Source: Roseivirga sp. UBA6061 (lineage in GTDB: Bacteria; Bacteroidota; Bacteroidia; Cytophagales; Cyclobacteriaceae). From it: a stretch of DNA of 48,736 nt. Shown here piece after piece: positions 6,265 through 14,953 of this stretch. The notes below the pieces were generated by a model that saw nothing but the letters and a program-made list of their open reading frames with translations, did not search any database and was not told where the DNA came from. The stretch lies in NCBI GenBank assembly GCA_002427745.1, contig DIYF01000024.1, forward strand, positions 1 to 48,736, read 5' to 3'. How positions within the stretch are numbered: position 1 is the first letter of the stretch; each line of letters opens with the position of its first letter. The position numbers were made by a program, and so were the translations under genes.

Positions 6265-9200
6265 TCAATTCCCTACTTCTTTCAGTAGTTCCTCAATGGC
6301 TTTTTCCAGCTGCTCGTCAATGCCCTTATCAATTTTACCGGGCATATTCTTCACTTTAAAGTCAGGCTCAGTCTGGAGGTTTTCCATCCACTTGCCATCA
6401 ATGTTTTTAGCACTCACAGGTACTACACCCCAGCGAGAACCGTCAGGCAGACCTTCCCAGCCGGCAAAGCTACAGGTACCCGGCACCGGCATTCCTACCG
6501 TCTTACCAATTTTCAGATCTACATACCCCTGAGAGAAGCAGTGGCCGTCACTATAGTTCGACTCATTGAACATGGCCAGGGTAGGCTTGGTCCAGCGTGA
6601 AGTTGGCTCTCCGCCTACTACCTTCGCTTCTGTTTCATAAGAAATAAAAGGTACACCGGTAAAGAACATAGCCAGGTCAGCCACCAGGTCACCACCACCA
6701 TTGAAACGCGTATCCACGATGATTCCTTTCTTATCAAAATACTTGCCCATCATGCGCTCGTAAATGTTTCGGTAGGGTCCGTCACTCATTCCCGGGATAT
6801 GCACATAGCCCAGCTTACCGCCACTTTTCGCTTCTACCTCTTTCTCATTCATTTTTACCCAGCGGTTATAGAGCAGGCCTCTTTCAGCTCCCAGCGATAT
6901 CGGTTTCACCGTGATCTGATGCTTCTCCTTTTTGTTGGCCGGATCATAGTATTCCAACAGTGTGAACTTATTGGCCTTGCGGTTCAGATAGCTGGCCACA
7001 TCCCTGCTGGGGCTGATCGTTTCACCATCGATCTTCTCAATGATCATTCCCACTTTGATATCAAGGCCGGCCTTATCCAGTGGTCCGCCCTTCATGATTT
7101 CGGCAATACGAATACCATCACCTTTATGGCTGTAATCCATAAAGATTCCCAGCGAGGCTGTAGCATCTCCATTAGGAATATTGCCATTGTAGCGACCTCC
7201 TGCATGTGATACATTCAGCTCTCCCAGCATCTCAGAGATCATCTCGGTAAATTCGTAAGAGTTGCCAATATGTGGTATGTACTTAGCATACTCCTTCTTC
7301 ATATCGTCCCAGTCGATGCCATGGAAATTTGAGTGATAAAAAATGGCGTTGGTACGCAACCATACATGGTCAAACATATAGGCTCTTTCAGCATTAGTAT
7401 CCAGGCTCATTTCGCCACGAATCGACACCGGCTTGGTGCTACCTGATGAAGTATTGACTTTGGAGATACGGCCTCCGCTCAACAGGTACAGGTTTTTCTG
7501 ATCCTTATCCCATCTCAAGCGGCCAAAACCGGCATTGAGCTTGGCCACCATTTTAGTAGCACGGGTTCTGAGGTTAGTAGACCACAGGTTCATACCACGC
7601 TCAAAACGCGCCAGGTAGTAGAGAGTCTCGTTGTCTTTAGACAGAACCGCATCTCCCAGGCTTGAGGAATGTATAGTCAGACGGACTTTTCTATCCGTCA
7701 TATCCTCCCAGTCAAAAACCAGATCTTTGCTTTCTTCCTTCTTTTCTTTGTCGTCTTCTTTCTTTTTGTCTTTGTCATCGTCCTTCTTATTCTTCTTGGA
7801 CGCTTTTTCCATCTCCTTTTGCAGGTCGTAGTCCTCCTTGCTCAGGCGATACTTATCCCAGGCATCCTTGGAGAAGAACATGCTATACACGTCAGATTGA
7901 GATTGTCCGCTGGTGGCATAACTCTTCAAGCCGTTACGGTTACTGAACCAGAGCATTTGCTTACCGCCATTTACCCATTTAGGAGAGTAGTCTCTGTAAC
8001 CGCTCTCAGTCAGGTTAATACGCTGAGAAGCATCGGCTGACATCAGCAGCACTTCTCCATTGCTCAGTGTTTTGCTCCAGCCAATCAGCAGCCATTTACT
8101 GTCAGGGCTCCAGCGGTAATACTTGTCACCATCCCCCATATGGTAGAGGTCTTTATCGGTAAGCAGCGTAGTGGTGTTCTTAGACTCCAGATCCATGATC
8201 TTGAGTGTTCTACGACCTTCAATGAAAGCCATCTTCTTTCCATCAGGAGAAAATTCCGGCAGATAATTATCCAGCTTATTGCTTACCAGCGGCTTTTCTT
8301 CCAGTAGCGTAGAAGCAAAAAAGAAGGGCTCTTCATCTTCACGCACCCTTTTTGTTTCGAAAATATGCCACAAGCCGTCACGCTCACTCGAGTAGACCAC
8401 GGATTTACCTTCAGGTCCCCATTTCACAAAACGCTCCTGCTCTGGTGTATTTGTAATACGCTTGGTCAGTGAACCATCCACGGAGGTAACAAATACCTCA
8501 CCCCTGGCAATAAAGGCTATCTCTTTACCATTTGGAGAAATATCCATCTCACGAACACCTCCATTGATAGAAATAAAGCTGTCTGTGTTTTTGATAGCCT
8601 GCGTTCTGATATTAATCGAGACTTTTTTGGGTCTCTCTCCCTCACGCATGGTGTACAACTCACCATCATAGGAGAAGCACAGCAAACCATTGCCTATGCT
8701 CAGAGAGCGTACAGGGTGCTTTTTCAGCGTAGTCAGCTGCTGATTCTGGCCAGGGTTGGCCAGCGACATTTTGTGCACGTTGAAGTTGCCACTCTGCTCG
8801 CTGAGGTAGTAAATACTCTTCTCGTCAGTGGAGTAAACCGGGTTACGATCCTCACCTTCAAAAGTGCTGATCATTTTGTGGGTATCAGATTTACTGTCAT
8901 AAACCCAGATGTCACGGGTAATAGAAGAGGTATGGTGCTTTCTGAATTCGTTCTCTCCTCCCTTTTTGTCGTGGTAAATCATCTGCTTACCATTCTTGCT
9001 TACCTGTACATATTCTGCAGGTATGGTGAAGATCTGCTCTACTCTGCCCGATTTTACGGGTACCTGGTAGAGCTCCGGCTGAGAGCCTGTCGGGTATTGG
9101 CGATGCTCAGCAATATCCTGTCTGAGTCCACCGAAAATTACGTTTTTGTTATCAGAAGAGAATGAAAAAGGTACTTCGTCATTGCTGTGGAAGGTCAGGC

Positions 9201-9513
9201 GGCTGGCAGGTCCTCCCTGAGCATCCATGATGTAAACATCGAAGTTGCCATAGCGGTCAGAGGCGAAGGCCAGGTGCTTGCCGTCTTTGCTCCAGACCGG
9301 CATATAGTCATGCCCCTGGTGAAAAGTGAGTTGCGTAGCATCACCACCGCCAGCAGCCACCCGATACAAATCTCCTTTATATACAAAGGCTATCTGCGAC
9401 CCATCAGGTGAAATGGAAGGATAACGCGCCCACTTCGGTTGTACCTGTGCCGTAGCCAGTGTAACGGCTGACAGCAAAAGCATGACTGAGAATTTGAGTT
9501 TTCTTAAATACAT
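6265..9513 (-). CDS. tricorn-type S41 protease with PD40 propellers and PDZ domain
   Basis: This is a 1082-residue exported serine protease homologous to archaeal tricorn. Residues 1-22 form a signal peptide ending near ATAQ. Repeated PD40/WD40-like blades follow ('YPSISPDGSQIAFVYKGDLY', 'PVWSKDGKHLAFASDRYGNF' and others) to about residue 550. A lysine/aspartate-rich linker at about 571-590 leads to the second propeller. A helical domain carries the SHAGG motif near 769-770 (tricorn catalytic Ser-His equivalent). The PDZ domain is at about 808-880. The core has NGGG near 936 and the NYSDGH nucleophile region with Ser988-Asp989, and Glu1044 or Glu1049 near the end completes the likely tetrad. 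All expected catalytic residues are present. It probably degrades peptides in the periplasm. The gene is monocistronic and converges on the 6202-6229 terminator. Confidence 0.92.
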   Translation of the reverse strand: MYLRKLKFSVMLLLSAVTLATAQVQPKWARYPSISPDGSQIAFVYKGDLYRVAAGGGDATQLTFHQGHDYMPVWSKDGKHLAFASDRYGNFDVYIMDAQGGPASRLTFHSNDEVPFSFSSDNKNVIFGGLRQDIAEHRQYPTGSQPELYQVPVKSGRVEQIFTIPAEYVQVSKNGKQMIYHDKKGGENEFRKHHTSSITRDIWVYDSKSDTHKMISTFEGEDRNPVYSTDEKSIYYLSEQSGNFNVHKMSLANPGQNQQLTTLKKHPVRSLSIGNGLLCFSYDGELYTMREGERPKKVSINIRTQAIKNTDSFISINGGVREMDISPNGKEIAFIARGEVFVTSVDGSLTKRITNTPEQERFVKWGPEGKSVVYSSERDGLWHIFETKRVREDEEPFFFASTLLEEKPLVSNKLDNYLPEFSPDGKKMAFIEGRRTLKIMDLESKNTTTLLTDKDLYHMGDGDKYYRWSPDSKWLLIGWSKTLSNGEVLLMSADASQRINLTESGYRDYSPKWVNGGKQMLWFSNRNGLKSYATSGQSQSDVYSMFFSKDAWDKYRLSKEDYDLQKEMEKASKKNKKDDDKDKKKEDDKEKKEESKDLVFDWEDMTDRKVRLTIHSSSLGDAVLSKDNETLYYLARFERGMNLWSTNLRTRATKMVAKLNAGFGRLRWDKDQKNLYLLSGGRISKVNTSSGSTKPVSIRGEMSLDTNAERAYMFDHVWLRTNAIFYHSNFHGIDWDDMKKEYAKYIPHIGNSYEFTEMISEMLGELNVSHAGGRYNGNIPNGDATASLGIFMDYSHKGDGIRIAEIMKGGPLDKAGLDIKVGMIIEKIDGETISPSRDVASYLNRKANKFTLLEYYDPANKKEKHQITVKPISLGAERGLLYNRWVKMNEKEVEAKSGGKLGYVHIPGMSDGPYRNIYERMMGKYFDKKGIIVDTRFNGGGDLVADLAMFFTGVPFISYETEAKVVGGEPTSRWTKPTLAMFNESNYSDGHCFSQGYVDLKIGKTVGMPVPGTCSFAGWEGLPDGSRWGVVPVSAKNIDGKWMENLQTEPDFKVKNMPGKIDKGIDEQLEKAIEELLKEVGN

Positions 9514-9658
9514 GTACTTAGTTTTATTTGAGTCGGGGAAGATAACAAAAAAGAGGCCCCGTCAGTCGGCAAATTTTACATTCGGGTAATAGCAGTTTAT
9601 AAGTTTACCTTATAAAAAATTGATTCGTTGATAAGTTTTAGCTAATTCTATCTTCCGA

Positions 9659-10534
9659 ATGAAACTGACCATCACCGGATACTCTACTGCCCTCTTTTCT
9701 ACCTGGTTTTTTGTGGATGAGCTGGCCCTGCTGTTCGATGCAGGCGATGGTGTGATCAGCGGACTGCAACAGAAGTCCGGAAAGATCAAAAACGCCTTCA
9801 TTACCCATGCTGATCGGGATCACCTGGCAGGCCTGCTGGCATTTAACCAACTCAATGCCAGACCCGGAGCTCCCAACATTCATTACCCGAAGGACTGCGG
9901 GTCGTTTCGGGCCCTGGAGGCCTTCAGCAAAAAGTTCGACCCACAGGTTTCCGGTACCATCTGGACGCCCATACAGGAATATGATAAGATCAGCCTGCGT
10001 AACGATGTCTACGTCCAGGCTTTCCCGAATGAACATGTACAAATCGGTCACCCTGATACCAAAAGCCTTAGCTACAAGGTATTTGAGACCAAAAGGAAAC
10101 TCAAACCTGAATTCAGAGAGCTGGCGGGGCATGAGATTAAGAAAATCATAGAGGAACACGGCCGGGATTATACCACAGACCTGATCAAAACCAATGTGCT
10201 GAGCTACTCCGGAGACAGTCCGGTAAATTATGATCTATGGGATCAGTCAGATATTCTCATTCATGAAGCCACCTTTCTGGGAGGCCCTGAAGATGACCAT
10301 ATAGAAACGCATGGAAACCAGCACAGCAAACTGGAAGATGTTATCAGGATGGTATCGGAGATTAAGGTAAACCAGCTTGTTTTAAGCCACTTTTCTTCCC
10401 GCTACTCCCATCAGCAAATTGATACGCGCATCAGGAGGCTTTGTGACCAGTATCAGATTAGCATTCCGGTGTTCAGCATCCTGCCCGGCCAGCTGAGCCA
10501 TAACATACTCAAAGGAAAACCGGTGAACGACTGA
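9659..10534 (+). CDS. MBL-fold metallo-hydrolase (RNase Z-like)
   Basis: This 291-residue metallo-beta-lactamase-fold protein starts at ATG 9659. The metal motif is T-HADRDH-LAGL at residues 49-58. Compared with the canonical HxHxDH, the second His is Asp52, while His50, Asp54 and His55 are kept. Downstream metal-site elements are visible: 'FPNEHVQIGH' in mid-protein, 'SYSGDSPVNY' (the Asp that bridges metals in RNase Z-like proteins), 'HEATFLGG', and 'LSHFSSRYS' near the end. The HEATF and HFSSRY motifs are typical of the tRNase Z/ElaC branch. The substrate could be RNA or a phosphodiester. The gene is divergent from the tricorn gene, with 145 bp between them. Confidence 0.85.
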   Translation: MKLTITGYSTALFSTWFFVDELALLFDAGDGVISGLQQKSGKIKNAFITHADRDHLAGLLAFNQLNARPGAPNIHYPKDCGSFRALEAFSKKFDPQVSGTIWTPIQEYDKISLRNDVYVQAFPNEHVQIGHPDTKSLSYKVFETKRKLKPEFRELAGHEIKKIIEEHGRDYTTDLIKTNVLSYSGDSPVNYDLWDQSDILIHEATFLGGPEDDHIETHGNQHSKLEDVIRMVSEIKVNQLVLSHFSSRYSHQQIDTRIRRLCDQYQISIPVFSILPGQLSHNILKGKPVND

Positions 10535-10535
10535 A

Positions 10536-10717
10536 GCGGCTCTTCAATATCTCTAAACCCCGCTCAGCGTCATCCGCAGGAGACTCTGAGCAAAGAATGC
10601 ACTCGCACCCACCAAAGGTCCGTTTGTCCAGCTTCTCAGAGCTTCTTGCTGATAACTCTGACAGATACGGCTTACCCCGAGGCTATTCGTCTGACCACTT
10701 TGGGCCGGACGAATGAT
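10536..10717. repeat. repeat A, copy 1 (hairpin-bearing intergenic repeat)
   Basis: This gene-free stretch matches 13801-13967 almost end to end. It contains a CATCCGCAGGAGACTCTGAG block (about 10570-10590) and the palindromic block at 10685-10714, which begins ATTCGTCTGACCACT and ends CCGGACGAAT; the inner stem is degenerate in this copy. It lies directly after the MBL stop codon. No coding capacity is seen. It could act as a REP-like element or a transcript end. The rest of 10535-10869 is repeat B. Confidence 0.7.
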
Positions 10718-10739
10718 CTTCACCATAACTCAGATAAAC

Positions 10740-10829
10740 GGAATCACCTGAACTACTTACCTTATATGCATGATGGTCATTGTTTATTGTGGAACTTTTA
10801 AGCTAATTCCTAATATAAACGAGTTGGGC
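10740..10829 (+). repeat. repeat B, copy 1
   Basis: About 90 bp starting GGAATCACCTGAACTACTTA and ending at the core GTTGGGC (10823-10829). It is close to identical to 12066-12158 over its length. It sits 40 bp upstream of the YcxB-like gene. The terminal GTTGGGC fits the integron R' consensus GTTRRRY and is the exact complement of GCCCAAC (11358-11364) after that gene. Confidence 0.7.
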
Positions 10830-10869
10830 ACAATTCATTCTGACAGAAAAAAATGACAACTATTTGATA

Positions 10870-11352
10870 ATGGACTTTACGATTAACCTTAGACCTGACT
10901 TAAAATATTATAAAGAAGCGTACTCAGAAATGGTGAAAAGTAACATGTTAAAAAAACTTGAGCCATTGTTCGCGACAGCTATGATTCTCGTTGCAATTGG
11001 ACTTTGGTATTTTGATAACGATGGGATATTGGGATATTTTCCTCTTCTATTTGGTGGACTTGGAATTTATGAATTAATAAAGAGTTACACTTCTCGAACA
11101 AAGTGGATAAGTGAAAGAATAAAAAGTGACGTAACAGGACAAGAAATCAACTTGCAATTCACGGACAGTTTAATTGTTCACAGCGGGCCCTTTTCAACTG
11201 GGAATATCAGCTGGACAGGAATAAAGTCCATAAAGCAAACTGACAAAGGACTAATAATAAAACCTGAGACAGGTATCGCTATTTATTTACCAAAGACATC
11301 ATTTGAAGATAAAGACCAAATTAACTTCATAATTAACAAGGGAAGAAAATGA
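10870..11352 (+). CDS. YcxB-like membrane protein
   Basis: The protein has 160 residues from ATG 10870; a TTG two codons upstream is unlikely. A short hydrophilic N-terminus is followed by two membrane helices, about residues 34-47 ('ATAMILVAIGLWYFDND' region) and 52-67 ('YFPLLFGGLGIYELI'). The C-terminal cytoplasmic part has the YcxB-like pattern: 'SDVTGQEINLQFTDSLIV', then 'NISWTGIKSIKQTDKGLIIK' and 'AIYLPKTSFEDKDQINF', matching the family's W-x-x-I-x-x-I and I-P-K-x-x-F elements. The function of YcxB proteins is unknown. By eye the gene is richer in AT than the MBL gene before it. It is flanked by GTTGGGC and GCCCAAC, which suggests acquisition as a cassette. Confidence 0.7.
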   Translation: MDFTINLRPDLKYYKEAYSEMVKSNMLKKLEPLFATAMILVAIGLWYFDNDGILGYFPLLFGGLGIYELIKSYTSRTKWISERIKSDVTGQEINLQFTDSLIVHSGPFSTGNISWTGIKSIKQTDKGLIIKPETGIAIYLPKTSFEDKDQINFIINKGRK

Positions 11353-11357
11353 ACAGC

Positions 11358-11452
11358 GCCCAACAATGACTAAGCTTCAGGCGGAATGAAGGTTATCCAT
11401 AGTTTTTTTAACAATCTGCTAGCTTAGGTCCCGGCCGACAGCTCAGCGTTGG
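11358..11452. repeat. attC-like inverted-repeat block between YcxB-like and DUF695-like genes
   Basis: The block opens with GCCCAAC (11358-11364, consensus RYYYAAC) and closes with GCGTTGG (11446-11452). Inside it, GACTAAGC (11368-11375) faces GCTTAGGTC (11422-11430), complementary apart from one extra base, as in integron L''/L' boxes. The spacing between boxes is unequal and the last core is not a perfect GTTRRRY, so this is attC-like and not a proven attC site. Confidence 0.4.
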
Positions 11453-11508
11453 TAAAATCGCCTCGAAAGCTTAGCTGGAATGTGATTGGCAATACTGAAA
11501 AAAACCAA

Positions 11509-11976
11509 ATGGTCAAAAACAAAGAGTTTAGAGCAATAATTCCAGATGAGTATTATCGGATTCTGAAGTTCAAACAAGAGGAACTTCCAGGAATTGCAGT
11601 TGTGAATAAAAGTTTGGTTGATTTTGAGCAGAAAGAAATTTTCTCTTGGCATTGCTCTGTAATGCTGGATTGTAAAGAACTCATCGAAAATGGAATGCCA
11701 TCAAAAGCAGAAGTCAAAACATTGGACGAGTTTGGAGACTTTTTAGACGAAAAAATAAAAGGACCTGACAAAGAAAAACCAAACGGACTTTTTCTCGCAA
11801 GAATTACGTGGAATGAAACGCGCGAACTGATTTGGAGAATTCATGATCCAGAAATTACGAATGAGTTTCTATCCGACTTAATTGAGCGGAATGAATATCC
11901 TCGAGAATTTGACTATCGAATTGATGATGATATGGAATGGAAATTAGCCCAATGGCATTTAAAAAAACGTAAATAA
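11509..11976 (+). CDS. DUF695-like protein
   Basis: The protein has 155 residues from ATG 11509. A TTG at 11449 would add 20 residues encoded inside the attC-like block and was rejected. It is a soluble, acidic/lysine-rich protein without signal or membrane helix. The order of elements fits the DUF695 family: an N-terminal beta region, then 'GMPSKAEVKTLDEFGDFLDE' (helix), 'NGLFLARITWNETRELIWRI' (strands), 'HDPEITNEFLSDLI', and the acidic 'DDDMEWKLAQWHL' end. The function of that family is not known. It is AT-rich relative to the flanking core genes. It is the second of three small same-strand genes separated by inverted-repeat blocks. Confidence 0.55.
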   Translation: MVKNKEFRAIIPDEYYRILKFKQEELPGIAVVNKSLVDFEQKEIFSWHCSVMLDCKELIENGMPSKAEVKTLDEFGDFLDEKIKGPDKEKPNGLFLARITWNETRELIWRIHDPEITNEFLSDLIERNEYPREFDYRIDDDMEWKLAQWHLKKRK

Positions 11977-11982
11977 AGTACA

Positions 11983-12157
11983 GCAGCTAACAACGGCAAC
12001 AATTCATTGTGGTTTTGTGACATACCAAAGTAAAAGTATTAATTCTCAACATCTGACTTCGCTGTGGAATCACCTGAACTACTTACCTGATATGTATGAT
12101 GGTCATTGGTTTTTGTGGAACTTTTAGGCTAATTCCACATATAAACCGGTTAGCTGC
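11983..12157. repeat. inverted-repeat-bounded block between DUF695-like and DUF1330-like genes, containing repeat B copy 2
   Basis: GCAGCTAAC (11983-11991) starts 6 nt after a stop codon and is the perfect 9-bp complement of GTTAGCTGC (12149-12157), which ends 23 nt before the next start codon. Repeat B copy 2 occupies 12066-12158, nearly identical to 10740-10829. The AAC/GTT termini resemble integron cassette boundaries. At 175 bp it is longer than most attC sites. Confidence 0.5.
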
Positions 12158-12180
12158 CAACAGAGCAAAGTGAAAGTTAA

Positions 12181-12486
12181 ATGATACACCTAACACAATT
12201 GATTTATATAAAAGAAGGGAAAGAAGAGACATTTCACGAGTTTGAAAAAATCGCTATCCCTGCTATTCTAAAATACAACGGACGACTTACTTTGCGAATC
12301 AGGCCGAAAGATGATTCTGTGATCGAAAACAATGTTGAAGTGCCTTATGAGATTCACTTGATTGAATTTAAAACCCAAAAAGACTTTGACAACTTTAAAA
12401 AAGATGAGGAACGAAAGAAAATCCTTCACCTGAAAGAAGAATCAATAGCGTCTACCATTTTGATCCAGGGCGTACGATTAAATTAA
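12181..12486 (+). CDS. DUF1330-like small protein
   Basis: This 101-residue soluble protein starts at ATG 12181. 'IHLTQLIYIKEGKEETFHEF' followed by 'AIPAILKYNGRLTLRIRP' is the dimeric alpha-beta-barrel pattern of the DUF1330 family, as is 'IHLIEFKTQKDFDNFKKDEE'. Such proteins form ferredoxin-like dimers, and the family has no agreed activity. AT content is high by eye. The gene is bounded by the GTTAGCTGC core on the left and GCCAACAG on the right. It is the third member of the cassette-like series and has no obvious functional link to its neighbours. Confidence 0.7.
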   Translation: MIHLTQLIYIKEGKEETFHEFEKIAIPAILKYNGRLTLRIRPKDDSVIENNVEVPYEIHLIEFKTQKDFDNFKKDEERKKILHLKEESIASTILIQGVRLN

Positions 12487-12491
12487 CAAAA

Positions 12492-12628
12492 GCCAACAGC
12501 TAGCCAGGTGAATAAGTATTGGTGGTTGAAGTGATAAAACTTAAAGTATCAACTCAAAACAATGGTCTGTGCAAAACCGAAAGTTTGGTGAGTAGAAACA
12601 GACCATTTCTCATACACCCACTGTTAGC
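12492..12628. repeat. attC-like inverted-repeat block after the DUF1330-like gene
   Basis: GCCAACAG (12492-12499) begins 5 nt after a stop codon and pairs, with one mismatch, with CTGTTAGC (12621-12628), 49 nt before the cyclase start codon. It is the third consecutive intergenic block here with AAC...GTT ends. The interior has no similarity I can see to repeat B. Confidence 0.35.
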
Positions 12629-12677
12629 GATAATCAACCATCATTGCCTACATTTAACCTGACATTTTCTAGTTAAC

Positions 12678-13796
12678 GTGAAATTAACTCCAAAAGCAAA
12701 AAGAAACGTTTCAAGGATTATTCCCTTCGCGATAATCTGGTTATTGAGTGGATGGATAACTGATATAACAGAGCTCGGGGTAACACGTAATCAAAATCTC
12801 AATCCGGATACTGATATTTCCCTGACCATTCCGGTGCTGATTTTTGCCAGCCTGGCGAATATCCTGGTTGGGCTTATTGTAGGGGTTTTAGAAGTCGTTT
12901 ATTTAGAAAAGAGATTCTCAAACCGAAAACTGAGTGCCAAGTTTTTTTACAAATTCTTAATCTACCTTGCCTTATTTATTGTCATCATAGTTGTCCTTTT
13001 TCCTGTGGCTTCTGCGCTTGAAACAGGCACAAGTTTGCTGGAAGCTGATCCCTGGCAAAAACTGGGTAGATTCCTGATAAGCATCTCTTTCCTTACCACC
13101 TTATTTCATTTGGCTGTAAGGCTTATGGTATGTTTGATATATTCAGCCATCAGTGAAAACTTAGGACATCATGTGTTTTTAAATTTTTTTTCCGGGAAAT
13201 ATCATCAACCCAAAATTGAAAAGCGGATTTTCATGTTTCTGGACATGAAATCTTCAACCACAATAGCCGAAAAGCTAGGCCACATAAAGTACTTCAAATT
13301 ACTGGACACTTATTACAATATTATGTCAGACCCCATCATCAATTCATTCGGTGAGGTCTACCAGTACATAGGAGATGAAATCGTGATTTCATGGAAACCT
13401 GGCGAGGGGGTTAACCAGGCAAACTGCCTCAGATGCTTCTTTGACATACGCGATCATCTCAATGAACAAAAAGAAGCTTTATTTCATGAATTTGGTTTTG
13501 AAATTGGTTTCAAAGCAGGTATTCATTTCGGTGAAGTCACTATTGGAGAAATTGGAGCCTTAAAAAGGGAAATCGTATTTACGGGGGATGTCTTAAATAC
13601 AACCGCCAGAATCCAAAGTCTTTGTAAGGAATTAAAATCTGATTTACTGATCTCAGGTGCGATTAAAGAATTACTACCTCATTCTGACTATCAGTATAGC
13701 TCTAAAGGAGAGATAGAACTGAAAGGAAGAAATAAGAAAGAAGAATTGTTTAGCGTGACCTTAGAAAAAGAGCTGACAATCTCTGACAATATGTAA
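12678..13796 (+). CDS. membrane-anchored class III adenylate/guanylate cyclase
   Basis: The protein has 372 residues from GTG 12678. Four hydrophobic segments occupy about residues 12-28, 50-75, 87-112 and 130-158. A cytoplasmic cyclase domain follows at about 180-368. The metal-binding aspartates are Asp189 (FMFLDMKSST) and Asp233 (QYIGDEIVIS). The transition-state pair is Asn307 and Arg311 in 'GDVLNTTARIQ'. A Lys296 lies at the usual base-selecting site, but the partner Asp position appears to be a Val, so ATP versus GTP preference is unclear. The membrane part is probably the sensor. It would make a cyclic nucleotide second messenger. It lies at the end of the cassette-like region; its base composition is closer to the core genes, so it may be native. 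Confidence 0.85.
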   Translation: MKLTPKAKRNVSRIIPFAIIWLLSGWITDITELGVTRNQNLNPDTDISLTIPVLIFASLANILVGLIVGVLEVVYLEKRFSNRKLSAKFFYKFLIYLALFIVIIVVLFPVASALETGTSLLEADPWQKLGRFLISISFLTTLFHLAVRLMVCLIYSAISENLGHHVFLNFFSGKYHQPKIEKRIFMFLDMKSSTTIAEKLGHIKYFKLLDTYYNIMSDPIINSFGEVYQYIGDEIVISWKPGEGVNQANCLRCFFDIRDHLNEQKEALFHEFGFEIGFKAGIHFGEVTIGEIGALKREIVFTGDVLNTTARIQSLCKELKSDLLISGAIKELLPHSDYQYSSKGEIELKGRNKKEELFSVTLEKELTISDNM

Positions 13797-13800
13797 AACT

Positions 13801-13967
13801 AAACCCCGCACAGAGTCATCCGCAGGAGAACTGAGCAAAGATGCCCTCGCACCCACCAAAGGTCCGTTTATCCGGCTTCTCAGAGTTTCTTACTGATAAC
13901 TCTGAAAGAAAGATACGGCTCACCCCAAAGGCTATTCGTCTGACCACTTTGAGTAGTCGGACGAATG
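13801..13967. repeat. repeat A, copy 2 (full length)
   Basis: This is a full-length second copy of the 10536-10717 repeat, directly after the cyclase stop. It ends in a hairpin at 13934-13966: ATTCGTCTGACCACT, loop TTG, AGTAGTCGGACGAAT, nearly complementary over 15 bp. Noncoding. Confidence 0.75.
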
Positions 13968-13968
13968 A

Positions 13969-14060
13969 TACGGCTCTTTAATATCTCTAAACCTCGCTCA
14001 GAGTCATCCGCAGGAGACTCTGAGCAAATAAATGTGCTCCCAACCACCGGAGATCAGTTT
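13969..14060. repeat. repeat A, partial copy 3
   Basis: A truncated copy begins immediately after the full one and repeats the CGGCTCTTTAATATCTCTAA start seen at about 10537. Its TCAGAGTC (13999-14006) and GACTCTGA (14017-14024) form a hairpin with a 10-nt loop. Tandem arrangement with copy 2 suggests duplication. The remainder to 14086 shows nothing else. Confidence 0.65.
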
Positions 14061-14086
14061 ACCCGAGATTTAAACCTCCCTTAGAT

Positions 14087-14719
14087 TCATCGATCAGAGG
14101 CTCTGAGCACCTCAGTAAACTCAACCCTTCCTTTTGAGTCTACATAAGCACTCAACAGCATGATATCGTAGTTTCCGATGATGGAAGAGCGAGTCACGAG
14201 TTGCTCTGCATTGAGTCTGGCATTTTCAACGGTGTAATCCTTTAAGCTGGCTGAATCTCCTAAAGCAGCTATGGCGGGCCTTATTTGCGCAATCAGCGTA
14301 TCAAGGTTATATCCGAGTGATTGGGTATGTTCAAAGGGCTTTCTTGTACGTTGTTTAGCAGTATTAACAGCCCCACAGCTTTCATGACCCAGCACCACAA
14401 TCACCCGGGTACCCAATACCTGCACGGCAAATTCAATACTGGCAATGGTAGCGGTGTCAGCTATGTTTCCCGCTACTCTCGTCACAAAGAGGTGTTCCGG
14501 ACCTGCATCGAAAATTCTCTCCGGAATGACCCGGCTATCTGCACAACTGACAATAGCAGCATAGGGTCTCTGACTAGCAGGCTTCGGCTCTCTTTGCCTG
14601 GTAACACATTGCAGGTTTCTGTTGATATAACGGCCGTTCCCATCAATCAATCGCTGTTTGATTCTACTAAGTTCATGCTGCGGAATAAGGTCACAGACTG
14701 CTTCGCTTTCGGTACTCAT
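14087..14719 (-). CDS. beta-class carbonic anhydrase
   Basis: This 210-residue enzyme interconverts CO2 and bicarbonate. I chose ATG 14719 over 14764 because the 15 extra residues do not belong to the family. Zinc and active-site residues are all visible: Cys59, Asp61 and Arg63 in SCADSRVIPE, and His112 and Cys115 in LGHESCGAV. 'HLFVTRVAGN' is the conserved strand between them. The length and the lack of a signal peptide fit a cytoplasmic plant/bacterial-type beta-CA. It is monocistronic, and repeat A copies lie beyond its stop codon. Confidence 0.93.
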   Translation of the reverse strand: MSTESEAVCDLIPQHELSRIKQRLIDGNGRYINRNLQCVTRQREPKPASQRPYAAIVSCADSRVIPERIFDAGPEHLFVTRVAGNIADTATIASIEFAVQVLGTRVIVVLGHESCGAVNTAKQRTRKPFEHTQSLGYNLDTLIAQIRPAIAALGDSASLKDYTVENARLNAEQLVTRSSIIGNYDIMLLSAYVDSKGRVEFTEVLRASDR

Positions 14720-14872
14720 GATCGTTTCTTTTTCTCTTAAGTAAGGGAAAAACAGTTGCCTCATTATCGCATTCGAACCTATACAGGTATTTTGATCTGA
14801 TAAATCAGGGGTTTTTACCTACAATCACACCGGGCTTTTCTTGGTACAAGCCAACAGAAAACATCAACAAAA

Positions 14873-14904
14873 GAAAGAGACCACCTTGCGATGGCCTCTC
14901 TTTC
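14873..14904 (-). terminator. intrinsic terminator of the S41-TraB-like operon
   Basis: Read on the minus strand, GAAAGAGAGGCCA pairs with TGGTCTCTTTC (a two-base bulge) around a short loop and is followed by a U-rich TTTTGTTG tract. It lies about 120 nt past the stop of the gene ending at 15023. This fits termination of that minus-strand operon. Confidence 0.65.
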
Positions 14905-14953
14905 AGAACAGGATGGAAGTCAAACACATCTGATCCAATTCTACCCTTCCGCC

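Noticed and set aside
11449..11508. TTG 11449 as start of the DUF695-like gene
   Set aside because: It lies at the end of the attC-like block, and the added residues do not resemble the family.
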